From: Cellvibrio sp. pealriver
GTDB taxonomy: Bacteria; Pseudomonadota; Gammaproteobacteria; Pseudomonadales; Cellvibrionaceae
Length of the DNA stretch: 64,000 nt
Assembly (NCBI RefSeq): GCF_001183545.1
Contig: NZ_KQ236688.1
Coordinates: forward strand, 3,794,395-3,858,394
Direction: 5' to 3'
Of the stretch, positions 43,756-51,751 are shown piece after piece. The position numbers and the translations under genes are program-made. The first letter of the stretch is position 1, and each line of letters opens with the position of its first letter. Under the pieces are notes generated by a model. The model saw nothing but the letters and a program-made list of their open reading frames with translations, was not told the DNA's origin and ran no database searches.

Positions 43756-46455
43756 TTAAAAGTTGTAATTAGCGCGAATACCGTAGAAGCGCGGCATTGA
43801 CACTGGCCCTTTAATCAAACCATCGCCGCCGCTTGCCCAGTAGAAATCCACTTCGTCGGTTGCGTTGTTCACAAAGGCTTCAAGGTTCCACAAGTCATCC
43901 GGTGCGACGTACTTGATACCGAGGTTCACGTAAGTCACCGCCGGGCGGGTATCGCTAAAGGCTTCGGGGGTATCGGTCACGAACTTTTCGGTGTGTTTAT
44001 CCACGTTGAAGTAGCTGTAGTAGCTGTCATCGCGCCAGTTCACGCCTAACCACGGCTGGATCATCGCCCCGTAACTCAGGTTAAAGTCATGGCTGTAGTT
44101 CAGGTTGATCGAGAACTTGGGTGATGAGGGCAGCTCGTTACCTTTGAGGTTGGCGCGGATCAGGGTGTTGGTCGGGTCAACCGATGCTGCCTGGTCGATC
44201 TTGTACAAATCGGTCGCGGCAAACGCCCATTGCTGGACAAAGTCGCTGACGATTTCGGTATCCAGGTAAGTGAGGTGGCCGCGCAACCGGTCGGTTTCCG
44301 TCATCGCCCAATCGAACTCCACTTCCAGACCTTTGATCTCGGCCTTGCCGATATTGTCGGTCACGGTGGAGTAGGCCGCATTGGTGGTGATCTTGCCGGT
44401 CTCAACGCCGGTTTGCGGGTCTTTCTCTTTAGCGTAGGTGACGAACAGCGGTTTGACGTTGCTCACCTGCATATCGGTGTATTCGCTGTAGAACGCGGTC
44501 GCCATCAAACGCAGGGAGTTGTCGAACAGGTCGGTTTTAACACCGGTTTCCCAGGTCACCACTTCCTCTTCGTCGTAGGTCAGCTGCCAGCGTTTTTCGA
44601 TCACCGCATTGCCGTTTTCATCCAGCACATAGTCAGCAGTTAACGGATCTTGTTTGGTCTGCACGATCACATCGCCAATGCCACCGCCTTTGTTGCCGTT
44701 GGCCACATAGGCAAACACCATGGTGTCTTCGCTGATGTCGTAATCCAGCCCGAGGCGATAGTTGTTGTAGCTCCACTCACCGTAGTTGTCGTTATCGGAG
44801 TTGATGCGGTAAATATCCGCATTCATAAAGTAGTCTTTCGGCAGCGAGTTAAAGGTGCCGTGGTCCCAAGCCGGGAAACAGCGGCCGCCGTTAGCGCTCG
44901 CATCGTCCTGATTGGGGTGCCAGTCCCAACATTGGGCACCATGCCCACCCACGTCTTGCTTGGTGTCTTCGGTGTAGCGATAACCCACTGTCAGCGCCAG
45001 GTCGTCCGTCAGGTCATAGGTGCCCTGTGCAAATGCCGCTTGGGATTCCAGCGTGCGGTCGGATTGGTTCCAATACTCGCCAAACATCATTGAGTGGGTC
45101 ATGCCGCCTTGCATGTTGTTGTTTTCTTCAAAGTAAAAGAGGCCGGTGATCCACTGCAATTTGCTGTCGCCGGTGGACTGGATTTGCAGCTCGTGGGATT
45201 GGGATTTGAAAGTCGCATCATTAAAGAACATGGACATATCCCAATCAGTAATGCCGCGGTCGAGGTCGGACATCTGCGATTGGGTTTGCTTGGCAACGCC
45301 CGCGTTGTAAACAAACGCCATGCTGTCGCTGAAATCCCAACGGATGTTGGAGCGAATGTTTTCGATGGTCTGGTCAACCATACCGGGCATATTCACCAGC
45401 AGGGTGTATTCATCCGCGCCCTTGCCGTACACGTTTTCACAGCCTTGCAACGGAGCCGGAGTAGCGCCGTTCATGATGGTGGTCTTTTTCGCTTTGCTGC
45501 AGTCGATGCTATCGCTTGAGCCCGCGCCATCATTCTGGAAGCGCTCATAGGCCAGCTGCCAACTGAAGCTTTCTGTTGGCGTCCAATAACCGGCGATGCG
45601 GAAGGCGTATTGATCGGAGTTGTTATAAAAAGTACTTGGGTCAGCTTTAACGACTTCCTGCGCGCCACCCCACCAGCGCTTGCTTTGCACGCGGGTGCGA
45701 TCATCGGCAGCGCCGCTATAAGCCGGTGCATTTTTTACATCGTCCGGCAGATAACGTTGATCCCATTGGTTGGGGTCGTAGTAGCCATCCAAATAAGAGT
45801 CACGCTTTTCCGTCATAAAAGACGCACGCAGCGCGAAGGTTTCTGCAACGGGGATATTCACCATCCCGCGTACTTGCTGGTGGTTCCAGCGGCCAGCTTC
45901 TACGCCGAGGCTTGCATCAAATTCTTTAGCGTCTGGGCGTTTGCTGATGATGTTGATGTTACCCACTGTGGAGTTGCGGCCAAACAAAGTCCCCTGTGGG
46001 CCGCGTTGCGCCTCGATGCGTTCAACGTCAAACATCAGCGCCATTGCACCTTGTGGCCGTGGGGAATAGATACCATCCAAATGCAGGCCAACCGCTGGGT
46101 CGCCCAATTCAGTGTTGTTAGTGGAGCGCACACCGCGCATGGAAATCACCGGTGCCGAGCGGGACGATTCAAGGGTGATGTCCATATTGGGCACCATCTT
46201 CGACAAGTCTTTCACATTGGCAATGCCTTCGCGGTCAAGGTCGGCCTGGCTGAATACGGTAATGGCGATGGGGGTGTCCATCAGATTGGTTTCGCGCTTG
46301 GTGGCCGTAACAATCACTTCCTCCAATTGGCCTGCGCCGGATTCTTTGGTGTCTTTATCGGTTTGCGCAAACGCGCCTGCCGCAAAACCGCTGTTGATTA
46401 CCGCAATCGTAAGGGCAAGGGGGCTGATGCCTTTCCGGATCAATGAGCTACTCAT
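43756..46455 (-). CDS. TonB-dependent outer-membrane receptor
   Basis: This 899-residue protein has a signal peptide (AGAFA-Q, about 30), TonB box EEVIVTATKRE, plug (TPIAITVFSQADLDREGI, RIEAQRGPQGTLFGRN, INIISKRP) and a 22-strand-type barrel ending IRANYNF. There is no STN module. The plug motifs are those of receptors for large or complex ligands. It lies next to the GH5 lipoprotein and is co-oriented, so import of glucan oligosaccharides is inferred. Three CGAAC words occur upstream. Confidence 0.93.
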   Translation of the reverse strand: MSSSLIRKGISPLALTIAVINSGFAAGAFAQTDKDTKESGAGQLEEVIVTATKRETNLMDTPIAITVFSQADLDREGIANVKDLSKMVPNMDITLESSRSAPVISMRGVRSTNNTELGDPAVGLHLDGIYSPRPQGAMALMFDVERIEAQRGPQGTLFGRNSTVGNINIISKRPDAKEFDASLGVEAGRWNHQQVRGMVNIPVAETFALRASFMTEKRDSYLDGYYDPNQWDQRYLPDDVKNAPAYSGAADDRTRVQSKRWWGGAQEVVKADPSTFYNNSDQYAFRIAGYWTPTESFSWQLAYERFQNDGAGSSDSIDCSKAKKTTIMNGATPAPLQGCENVYGKGADEYTLLVNMPGMVDQTIENIRSNIRWDFSDSMAFVYNAGVAKQTQSQMSDLDRGITDWDMSMFFNDATFKSQSHELQIQSTGDSKLQWITGLFYFEENNNMQGGMTHSMMFGEYWNQSDRTLESQAAFAQGTYDLTDDLALTVGYRYTEDTKQDVGGHGAQCWDWHPNQDDASANGGRCFPAWDHGTFNSLPKDYFMNADIYRINSDNDNYGEWSYNNYRLGLDYDISEDTMVFAYVANGNKGGGIGDVIVQTKQDPLTADYVLDENGNAVIEKRWQLTYDEEEVVTWETGVKTDLFDNSLRLMATAFYSEYTDMQVSNVKPLFVTYAKEKDPQTGVETGKITTNAAYSTVTDNIGKAEIKGLEVEFDWAMTETDRLRGHLTYLDTEIVSDFVQQWAFAATDLYKIDQAASVDPTNTLIRANLKGNELPSSPKFSINLNYSHDFNLSYGAMIQPWLGVNWRDDSYYSYFNVDKHTEKFVTDTPEAFSDTRPAVTYVNLGIKYVAPDDLWNLEAFVNNATDEVDFYWASGGDGLIKGPVSMPRFYGIRANYNF

Positions 46456-46958
46456 GGTCTACCTCGTTGTTTTTATAGTGAGTTGTTTTGTTATGGGTAT
46501 TAATGCTCTGCAGGAGCAGTGGCACCGCATTCCCTGTAAGCCAATAACAGCGGCCCAAGGTGGGCGATGCGAGAGTGATTAAAACGCGATGAACCATGCG
46601 CCGCGTCCGGCCACATGCAAGCGAACCAAAAAGTCTACAAAAGGACGGGTTTTGTTGGTGGGGGTGAAACGAACGGGGATAAATATCAATAAATACAACG
46701 CGCTAGCACTCGCCTTGCGAGCAGGTTACGGGGCGAGGTGGTGAGCAGAAATGTAAAAACTGACCGGTTTTTTTTAGCGGGTTTGGTTGGTGGTGATCTG
46801 AATTCTCATCATTCGAACGAAGTGTAGTGGGCGCAAAAGCTGAGATGGGGTAGTTGTAAATGGGTAATACATATTTATTGTCGAGCGTGCGTGGTAAGTC
46901 TTGTTCAATTCTGTCGGGCTGCCTATAGTGAACTCGTTTAGCGGATATTGGAGCTTTT
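46456..46958. other. 503-base region upstream of the TonB receptor and antitoxin
   Basis: This divergent promoter region has CGAAC words at 46622, 46670 and 46814 and a GGAG ribosome binding site for the antitoxin at about 46947. No hairpin or further gene is supported. Confidence 0.5.
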
Positions 46959-47183
46959 ATGAATGCACAACAATTAATTGCCGAGGCTAATGAGCTGCCA
47001 CTGGAAGATCGCGCCATGGTGGTTGACTCCTTGTTGCTTAGCCTTAATGCCTCTTCTGCTGATCTTGATCGTCAATGGCTTAAGGCAGCGCATTACCGTT
47101 TGGATGAGTTGAAATCTGGCAAGGCAACTGCCGTTCCTGCACAGGAAGTTTTTGCCAAAATCTGGAATCGTTTTGACAAATGA
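46959..47183 (+). CDS. Addiction-module antitoxin-like protein
   Basis: This 74-residue protein resembles the short 'addiction module' component family: AEANELPLEDRAMVVDSLLLSL, then a variable acidic part and a DELKSGKATAVPAQEVFAKI tail. These proteins pair with RelE/ParE-like toxins, and here the next frame overlaps the stop by ATGA. A GGAG site eight bases upstream fixes the start. The frame is intact, although the toxin frame is broken. Confidence 0.85.
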   Translation: MNAQQLIAEANELPLEDRAMVVDSLLLSLNASSADLDRQWLKAAHYRLDELKSGKATAVPAQEVFAKIWNRFDK

Positions 47184-47473
47184 TTGCTGAGTTTCATCCG
47201 GAAGCAGAAGCAGAGCTTGTTGCTGCTATCGATTATTACGAAGCGTGTGAGTCAGGGTTAGGTTTTGAATTTGCGTTAGAAGCGAACCTGGCTCTAGAGC
47301 GCGCCATCAAATACCCCACGGCATGGGCTCCATTAAATACTACTTTCCGGTGCACGTGATTGCGCCGCTTTCCCTTCGGCCTTATTTACACAATTGATGA
47401 TAATCGGTTGCTAGTAGTGGCTGTTATGAATCTTCATCGCAAGCCAGGTTATTGGCAGGATCGTATCGAATAA
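47180..47473 (+). pseudogene. RelE/ParE-like toxin with in-frame TGA
   Basis: Starting at ATG 47180 (overlapping the antitoxin stop), the frame encodes FHPEAEAELVAAIDYYEA and YPTAWAPLN, typical of ParE-like toxins. It reaches TGA at 47357-47359 (codon 60). The same frame then continues with RRFPFGLIYTIDDNRLLVVA and MNLHRKPGYWQDRIE, the normal C-terminus, to TAA 47471-47473. A single nonsense change therefore splits an otherwise complete 97-codon gene and removes the conserved C-terminal strands. It is not a frameshift. Confidence 0.83.
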
Positions 47474-47491
47474 CCGCGCGCATGAACTTTA

Positions 47492-48082
47492 TTAAAGCGC
47501 ATCATCCGGCACAAATATTCCAATCAATGCCAAGGTCAAAATAATCGAGCCAAAGAAAATCCACACGCAATTAGCAAAGGTGAAATTGCTGTTGGAGCTT
47601 CCTGTTGGGTCGTTACAACTGATGTTAATTGCTCGCTGGGCTTTAAATAGTGCGAAGCCGTAAATGGCCATTAATACGAGGGAGACAAAATCGATCACTC
47701 CCACAGCCGGGTTGGTTTCTGCAAAATGATCGATGATAGGTGAAATAAATACTGAGATCACAGCTATTGTTGCCCATGTTGATGGATCCCAATTGAAGTT
47801 CGTTTTCAATTGTTTAAGTCGCATGTCTATAGCAAAAAACAACGCGTGAGTGAAAAAAATAGAGAATATTGCTCTCATAATCGGCATGGGTTCGTGATCA
47901 TCGTAAGCAATTTTGTACTGTTTCCAATTCTTAAAGTGCCAATACAGCCCATACAAACTAAATGTAAAAAAGAATAAGGTTAAAAACTTGGCTGTTGATA
48001 CCACATAAAAAGCTTGCTCCACTGAATCTGCTTCAGTGTTTGTTAAAGTGGCTTCCGGTGCGGCGTAAATGTTTTCTTCCAT
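47492..48082 (-). CDS. Small multi-pass membrane protein, unknown
   Basis: ATG 48082 has an AGGGGA site upstream and gives 196 residues; the frame extends to 48118. It has four or five hydrophobic segments (FLTLFFFTFSLYGLYWHF, AIFSIFFTHALFFAI, TIAVISVFISPII, FVSLVLMAIYGFALF, FFGSIILTLALIGIFV). The YGLYWHFKNWKQYK stretch resembles DUF4234-like proteins. It sits in a run of three small envelope genes on the minus strand. Confidence 0.75.
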   Translation of the reverse strand: MEENIYAAPEATLTNTEADSVEQAFYVVSTAKFLTLFFFTFSLYGLYWHFKNWKQYKIAYDDHEPMPIMRAIFSIFFTHALFFAIDMRLKQLKTNFNWDPSTWATIAVISVFISPIIDHFAETNPAVGVIDFVSLVLMAIYGFALFKAQRAINISCNDPTGSSNSNFTFANCVWIFFGSIILTLALIGIFVPDDAL

Positions 48083-48175
48083 ACAAATCCCCTTGAGTTG
48101 GTTACTTGTGTTCTGCATAGGCTTTTGAAGAGCCGCAGGGCTTTCAAAATTCTATTTATAGATTTCCGTTTAACA

Positions 48176-48631
48176 TTACCGATCAGACTCGCATAGCCAC
48201 AAAAGCGTGCGCCGTTCTTGGTCATTAGTGGCGATGGTGTAGGGCGTTTGCTGCATCGCCCAAGTGAAATGCATCATTTGGTCTGAATGCCACATGTCAC
48301 CATTAAGGTCGCAATTTCTCTGCAGGTTTTCTTTCTGTTGCGCGGCCGCGTGTCCGGCATAAATCCATGCATTTTGGCATTGTGAAATCGCGATCTGCCT
48401 AACGTTATTTTCAAATTCGGCAGTAGCTTTTCCTATTCTCGTTGCAAAACGTTGATGCTCATCAACGTCACTGTGCCATCGCTTGTCGCTATAGTCACAG
48501 CGAAGCTCAATATTTTGTTTCTGGTAAGTAACTGCTTGAAGGGCATATTCAGTAGCCCATTCAGGGTAAGTGCCTGCACATGCAGCACTCGCGGCAAGTA
48601 AAGTGGAAATAAATACAATTGTCTTTTTCAT
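48176..48631 (-). CDS. Small secreted cysteine protein with internal duplication
   Basis: This 151-residue protein has a signal peptide (SAACA-G, about 19). Two segments, QKQNIELRCDYSDKRWHSD (37-55) and QKENLQRNCDLNGDMWHSD (99-117), are clearly related and share Gln-Lys, Asn, Cys-Asp and WHSD. Cys45 and Cys107 in the repeats plus Cys85 and Cys147 could form disulfides. I recognise no family. Position beside two small membrane proteins suggests an envelope role only by proximity. Confidence 0.72.
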   Translation of the reverse strand: MKKTIVFISTLLAASAACAGTYPEWATEYALQAVTYQKQNIELRCDYSDKRWHSDVDEHQRFATRIGKATAEFENNVRQIAISQCQNAWIYAGHAAAQQKENLQRNCDLNGDMWHSDQMMHFTWAMQQTPYTIATNDQERRTLLWLCESDR

Positions 48632-48704
48632 TTGGCGTTCCTTTCGGTTTGATCCGGCTTTTATTCTGGTCTGAAATTCTTTTAAGCTTTATGTTTTTTG
48701 CGGG

Positions 48705-49019
48705 TTAATTCTTTTGCAATTTTTGCCACAAATAAATACCGCCTACCACTGTCCCCACGGGTACATTTAAAAGAAGGAATATAGATACTGGCAGCGCGAT
48801 TTTATGCACGTATTCTTTCCCCATTAATAATCCTGCACCACAAAATACGGTGAGGATGTTGATGGCTACGCCGAATACAAAAAAGGCGTGGAAAAGCCCA
48901 ATGTGAGGAAAGGAATCATCAAATTTCGATAGCATAAGAAGCGCTAATATTGAAGTTATCGAAAACAATATCCCATAAGCGATAAATGACCATCCTGAAA
49001 TTTCAAATTTTTTATTCAT
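48705..49019 (-). CDS. Small membrane protein, unknown
   Basis: ATG 49019 has AAGGA eight bases upstream and gives 104 residues; the frame extends to 49064. It has three strongly hydrophobic segments (FIAYGILFSITSILALLML, FFVFGVAINILTVFCGAGLL, IALPVSIFLLLNVPVGTVVG) and a short basic tail. No family was recognised. Confidence 0.7.
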   Translation of the reverse strand: MNKKFEISGWSFIAYGILFSITSILALLMLSKFDDSFPHIGLFHAFFVFGVAINILTVFCGAGLLMGKEYVHKIALPVSIFLLLNVPVGTVVGGIYLWQKLQKN

Positions 49020-49414
49020 ATTTTGCATCCTTGGAGTTGTTAAAAATTTTTCAAAGTTAACCAAACGTGACTCCTATTTTCATAGGGTTATTAATTTGAT
49101 GGACAGACTTAGCAAATTATCACGCTGAAATTTCATCTGTTGGGGTTCGCAAGCTCACCACCAACCTACATTGGTTTTCAATTTGATAATGGAATTTGAC
49201 GCGAATTATTTGTCGCGCAAGCACAGCTGAAAATTAAAGAGAGAATTTGGATGAGAGAGGGAGCGCTTAATATCCATAATTCCATAGCAGCCGAGCTTGT
49301 ATCCAAAATCCGTAACGCCATTCCTTTGGGGCTATAACTGCTGTGGTCATTCCTGTGACGGCAACCGCATAGCGCTTAGGCTATGCGATTTGAAGTGCCA
49401 GATCATATTACAGT
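49020..49414. other. Intergenic region, nothing recognised
   Basis: This 395-base spacer lies between the small membrane protein and the end of the AraC/GyrI gene. No hairpin terminator, repeat or credible reading frame was seen. Confidence 0.4.
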
Positions 49415-50281
49415 TTATTTCAATGGGAAATAGATGTCGGTCAGCAGGTCGCACTCATCGACTTCGTGGATGAAGTTGATGTAGTGGAAAAAGCAGGGGA
49501 AGTCACGGACTTCTTCGCCGCTGTTTGGCAGCCACTCGCGATAAAACGCGTAAATGGTGGTATCGACATTATCGAGACTACCTTGGTGGCGGATCACCGC
49601 ACATTTACCGCCGGGAATGCTGCCAGTTTTTACACCGAATTCATTCGCTGGTACATCGCCATCGATGCTGCCGCAAACATCCCAGCGAAATTCATCGGGC
49701 GGTGTGGTTTTGGGATCGCTGTAAGGAATGCCAAAGGTTTTGCTGGTTTTTACTGGTGATAGGCCAGTGGCCTTGCGCCATGCAATAAATTTTCCTGCAG
49801 TTTCCAACACATTTTCCGGTGCGCCCAGATGTTCCAGCAGCGCAACTTTGGTGGTTTCAAATTGAATGATGCTAACGTTCATAGGAATGGCTCCAAAAAG
49901 CTTTGGCTGAAATTGAAACCGCAAATGCCATGCAGGCCAATTGGGTTCGCCCCTGAACGCAGATGGCGATTGGTCAAACGTGCGCTTAAATGCGCGCGCA
50001 AACGCTTCGGGGCTTTCAAAGCCCGCTTCCAATGCAATATCAATAACCCGTTTTGTATTTTCAAAAGCCAAACGGTATGAGGCGCGTTTCAGTCTGGCGA
50101 GCTGAACATAGCGCGTCACACTCATGCCGGTATGCGCCAAAAATACCCGATGAAAATGGTATTTTGAAAATGCGGCCACATCGCTCAATGCCTCAAGCGT
50201 TAATTCCTGATTGAGGTGTTGATCTATGTGTTCACACACGCGGGCGATGCGCACGTCGTAGCTGTTAATCGTATTGCTCAT
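49415..50281 (-). CDS. AraC-type regulator with GyrI-like effector domain
   Basis: This 288-residue protein has an N-terminal AraC DNA-binding domain (LTLEALSDVAAFSKYHFHRVF and VIDIALEAGFESPEAFARAF, about 10-110) and a C-terminal GyrI-like small-molecule-binding domain (about 135-288; KFIAWRKATGLSP, FGIPYSDPKTTP, PGGKCAVIRHQGSLDNV in part). The layout resembles Rob/SoxS-related drug-responsive regulators. It is monocistronic and its targets are unknown. Confidence 0.92.
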   Translation of the reverse strand: MSNTINSYDVRIARVCEHIDQHLNQELTLEALSDVAAFSKYHFHRVFLAHTGMSVTRYVQLARLKRASYRLAFENTKRVIDIALEAGFESPEAFARAFKRTFDQSPSAFRGEPNWPAWHLRFQFQPKLFGAIPMNVSIIQFETTKVALLEHLGAPENVLETAGKFIAWRKATGLSPVKTSKTFGIPYSDPKTTPPDEFRWDVCGSIDGDVPANEFGVKTGSIPGGKCAVIRHQGSLDNVDTTIYAFYREWLPNSGEEVRDFPCFFHYINFIHEVDECDLLTDIYFPLK

Positions 50282-50414
50282 TCAATTGTCACGTTTATTG
50301 TCGCTTTGGTTCAGGTGCTGCGCATTGTGAAAGTTTTGCGCGCGTGCATCCTGATCCAGATTGCTACGTTGCTCTGTGGATTTTCAGTGTGATTGCTTTT
50401 GTATTTATGAAAAC

Positions 50415-50446
50415 AAAAAAGCCGATACATTTCTGTATCGGCTTTT
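50415..50446 (-). terminator. Terminator hairpin after the Fic gene
   Basis: GCCGATACA-TTTC-TGTATCGGC has an A-run before and TTTT after. On the minus strand it lies 31 bases past the Fic stop. A near copy with two compensated base pairs occurs at 51581-51608 on the other side of the Fic gene. Confidence 0.85.
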
Positions 50447-50477
50447 GATCGCGTGAGAGGTCATTGATCAAAACGTT

Positions 50478-51488
50478 TCAGCGTACAACTTTCCATTTGC
50501 CACCCTTTTTTGATCCTTCGTAAATCAGGCGGTTTTCAGTTTTCATTTTCGATACAGCGCGTTCAACCGCGCGTAGTGATTTCCCAATCGTAGCGGCTAC
50601 ATCGGACAGGCTCAGCTCCGGGTGCGAATGGAGTAAATCCAGAATTCGGGATTCGGTTGTGGCACGGATTTCTACCGGCGTTTCTACCGGCGTTTCTACC
50701 GGCGTTTTGGCTGATGCCTTGAAGTTTTGCAGGGCGACTGCCTCATGCAGTGCTTCCTGGATGGATTGCAGTAAAAACTCGATGAATGCAGAACAGTCGG
50801 CCTGTTTGTCGGCTTCTCCTAGCAGTCGGTAGTAATCTTGTTGGCGGTTTTTAATCACGGTTTCTACTGGCAAGTAAGCCAGCAGCGGTTGCCAGCTGCT
50901 TAAAATCAAGGTTTGCCAGAGTCGTCCCATGCGCCCGTTACCGTCGGAGAATGGGTGGATAAATTCAAACTCGTAATGAAATGCGGTAGAAGCAATCAAT
51001 GGATGCGCTTCGGTAGTACTAAGCCAGTGAAACAGGTTCTCCATGAGCCGTGGCACTTGGCTGGGTGGCGGTGCCATATGAACAAGTTGTTGTCCTTGAT
51101 AAATGCCCGAGCCACCTGAGCGAAAACGCCCCGCGTCATCCACTAGTCCATGCATCAATGAACTGTGAGCGCTTAATAAGTCATCTAATCGCTGTGGCTG
51201 CCACTGCTCCAGCTTTTCGTAAGTCGCGAACGCATTGCGTACCTCCTGAATTTCACGCGGCAAACCCAAAACAGTTTTCCCTTCCAATACGGCAGTTACC
51301 TGCGCCACGCTCAAAGTATTTTGCTCAACCGCCAATGAGGCTTGAATAGTTTTAATCCGATTCCCGCGCCGCAACTCCGGCACTAACGCACCTTGATTCA
51401 CCGCCTTCCATGCGCCGATCAATTCAGAAATTTCCGCCACACGTTTGGTCATAGTGTGGGTTAGGTGGAAGGGTGGGTGGTAGGTCAT
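50478..51488 (-). CDS. Fic-domain protein (probable AMP transferase) with C-terminal winged helix
   Basis: This 336-residue protein has an N-terminal domain carrying the inhibitory-helix-like motif SLAVEQN (51-57; usual S/TxxxEG/N, here Gln at the Gly/Asn place). The Fic core has the active-site motif HPFSDGNGRMGR (His178), all catalytic residues intact. A short linker with ETPVETPVETPVE repeats leads to a winged-helix DNA-binding domain (SRILDLLHSHPELSLSDVAA, about 275-336). Fic enzymes with this layout adenylylate a protein target and may autoregulate. It is a single gene flanked by two near-identical hairpins. Confidence 0.92.
   Translation of the reverse strand: MTYHPPFHLTHTMTKRVAEISELIGAWKAVNQGALVPELRRGNRIKTIQASLAVEQNTLSVAQVTAVLEGKTVLGLPREIQEVRNAFATYEKLEQWQPQRLDDLLSAHSSLMHGLVDDAGRFRSGGSGIYQGQQLVHMAPPPSQVPRLMENLFHWLSTTEAHPLIASTAFHYEFEFIHPFSDGNGRMGRLWQTLILSSWQPLLAYLPVETVIKNRQQDYYRLLGEADKQADCSAFIEFLLQSIQEALHEAVALQNFKASAKTPVETPVETPVEIRATTESRILDLLHSHPELSLSDVAATIGKSLRAVERAVSKMKTENRLIYEGSKKGGKWKVVR
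50669..50704 (-). repeat. Three exact 12-bp tandem repeats in the Fic gene
   Basis: TTTCTACCGGCG (plus strand) occurs three times in a row and encodes the TPVE repeats of the linker. Loss or gain of units keeps the frame and changes only linker length. Confidence 0.9.
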
Positions 51489-51580
51489 CGGAGGCTCTGT
51501 TCGGTGTTATTGCGTATCAGTTTGTTAGCTATTCGGCAATTGCGCAACAGTCTAGTGCCGCAGCACTACCCACGAGAAAC

Positions 51581-51608
51581 AAAAAAGCCGATGCATTTCT
51601 GCATCGGC
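51581..51608. terminator. Hairpin nearly identical to the Fic terminator
   Basis: AAAAAA then GCCGATGCA-TTTC-TGCATCGGC. It differs from the 50415-50446 hairpin by one base pair in the stem (A-T to G-C on both arms). It lies 92 bases upstream of the Fic start, same orientation, with its T-run on the minus strand. Confidence 0.7.
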
Positions 51609-51694
51609 GAAGGGATCATGATTAACCAGGGTGGAAAATCATGAAGCTATGGAGAGGGCTACAAAATTTCAAACACGAGATAAAACAACTTTCA

Positions 51695-51722
51695 AAAAAG
51701 ACCGGCACATTGCTGTGCCGGT
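51695..51722 (-). terminator. Terminator of the second GH5 gene
   Basis: Stem ACCGGCACA / TGTGCCGGT with a TTGC loop is followed on the minus strand by CTTTTTT. It lies 30 bases beyond the GH5 stop. Confidence 0.87.
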
Positions 51723-51751
51723 TAAAGCTTCGTAGACACTAACGGGCTGAA

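Noticed and set aside
47357..47359. TGA in the toxin gene as selenocysteine or programmed recoding
   Set aside because: No selenocysteine insertion context expected in this family and no hairpin recognised just downstream; a simple nonsense mutation is adequate.
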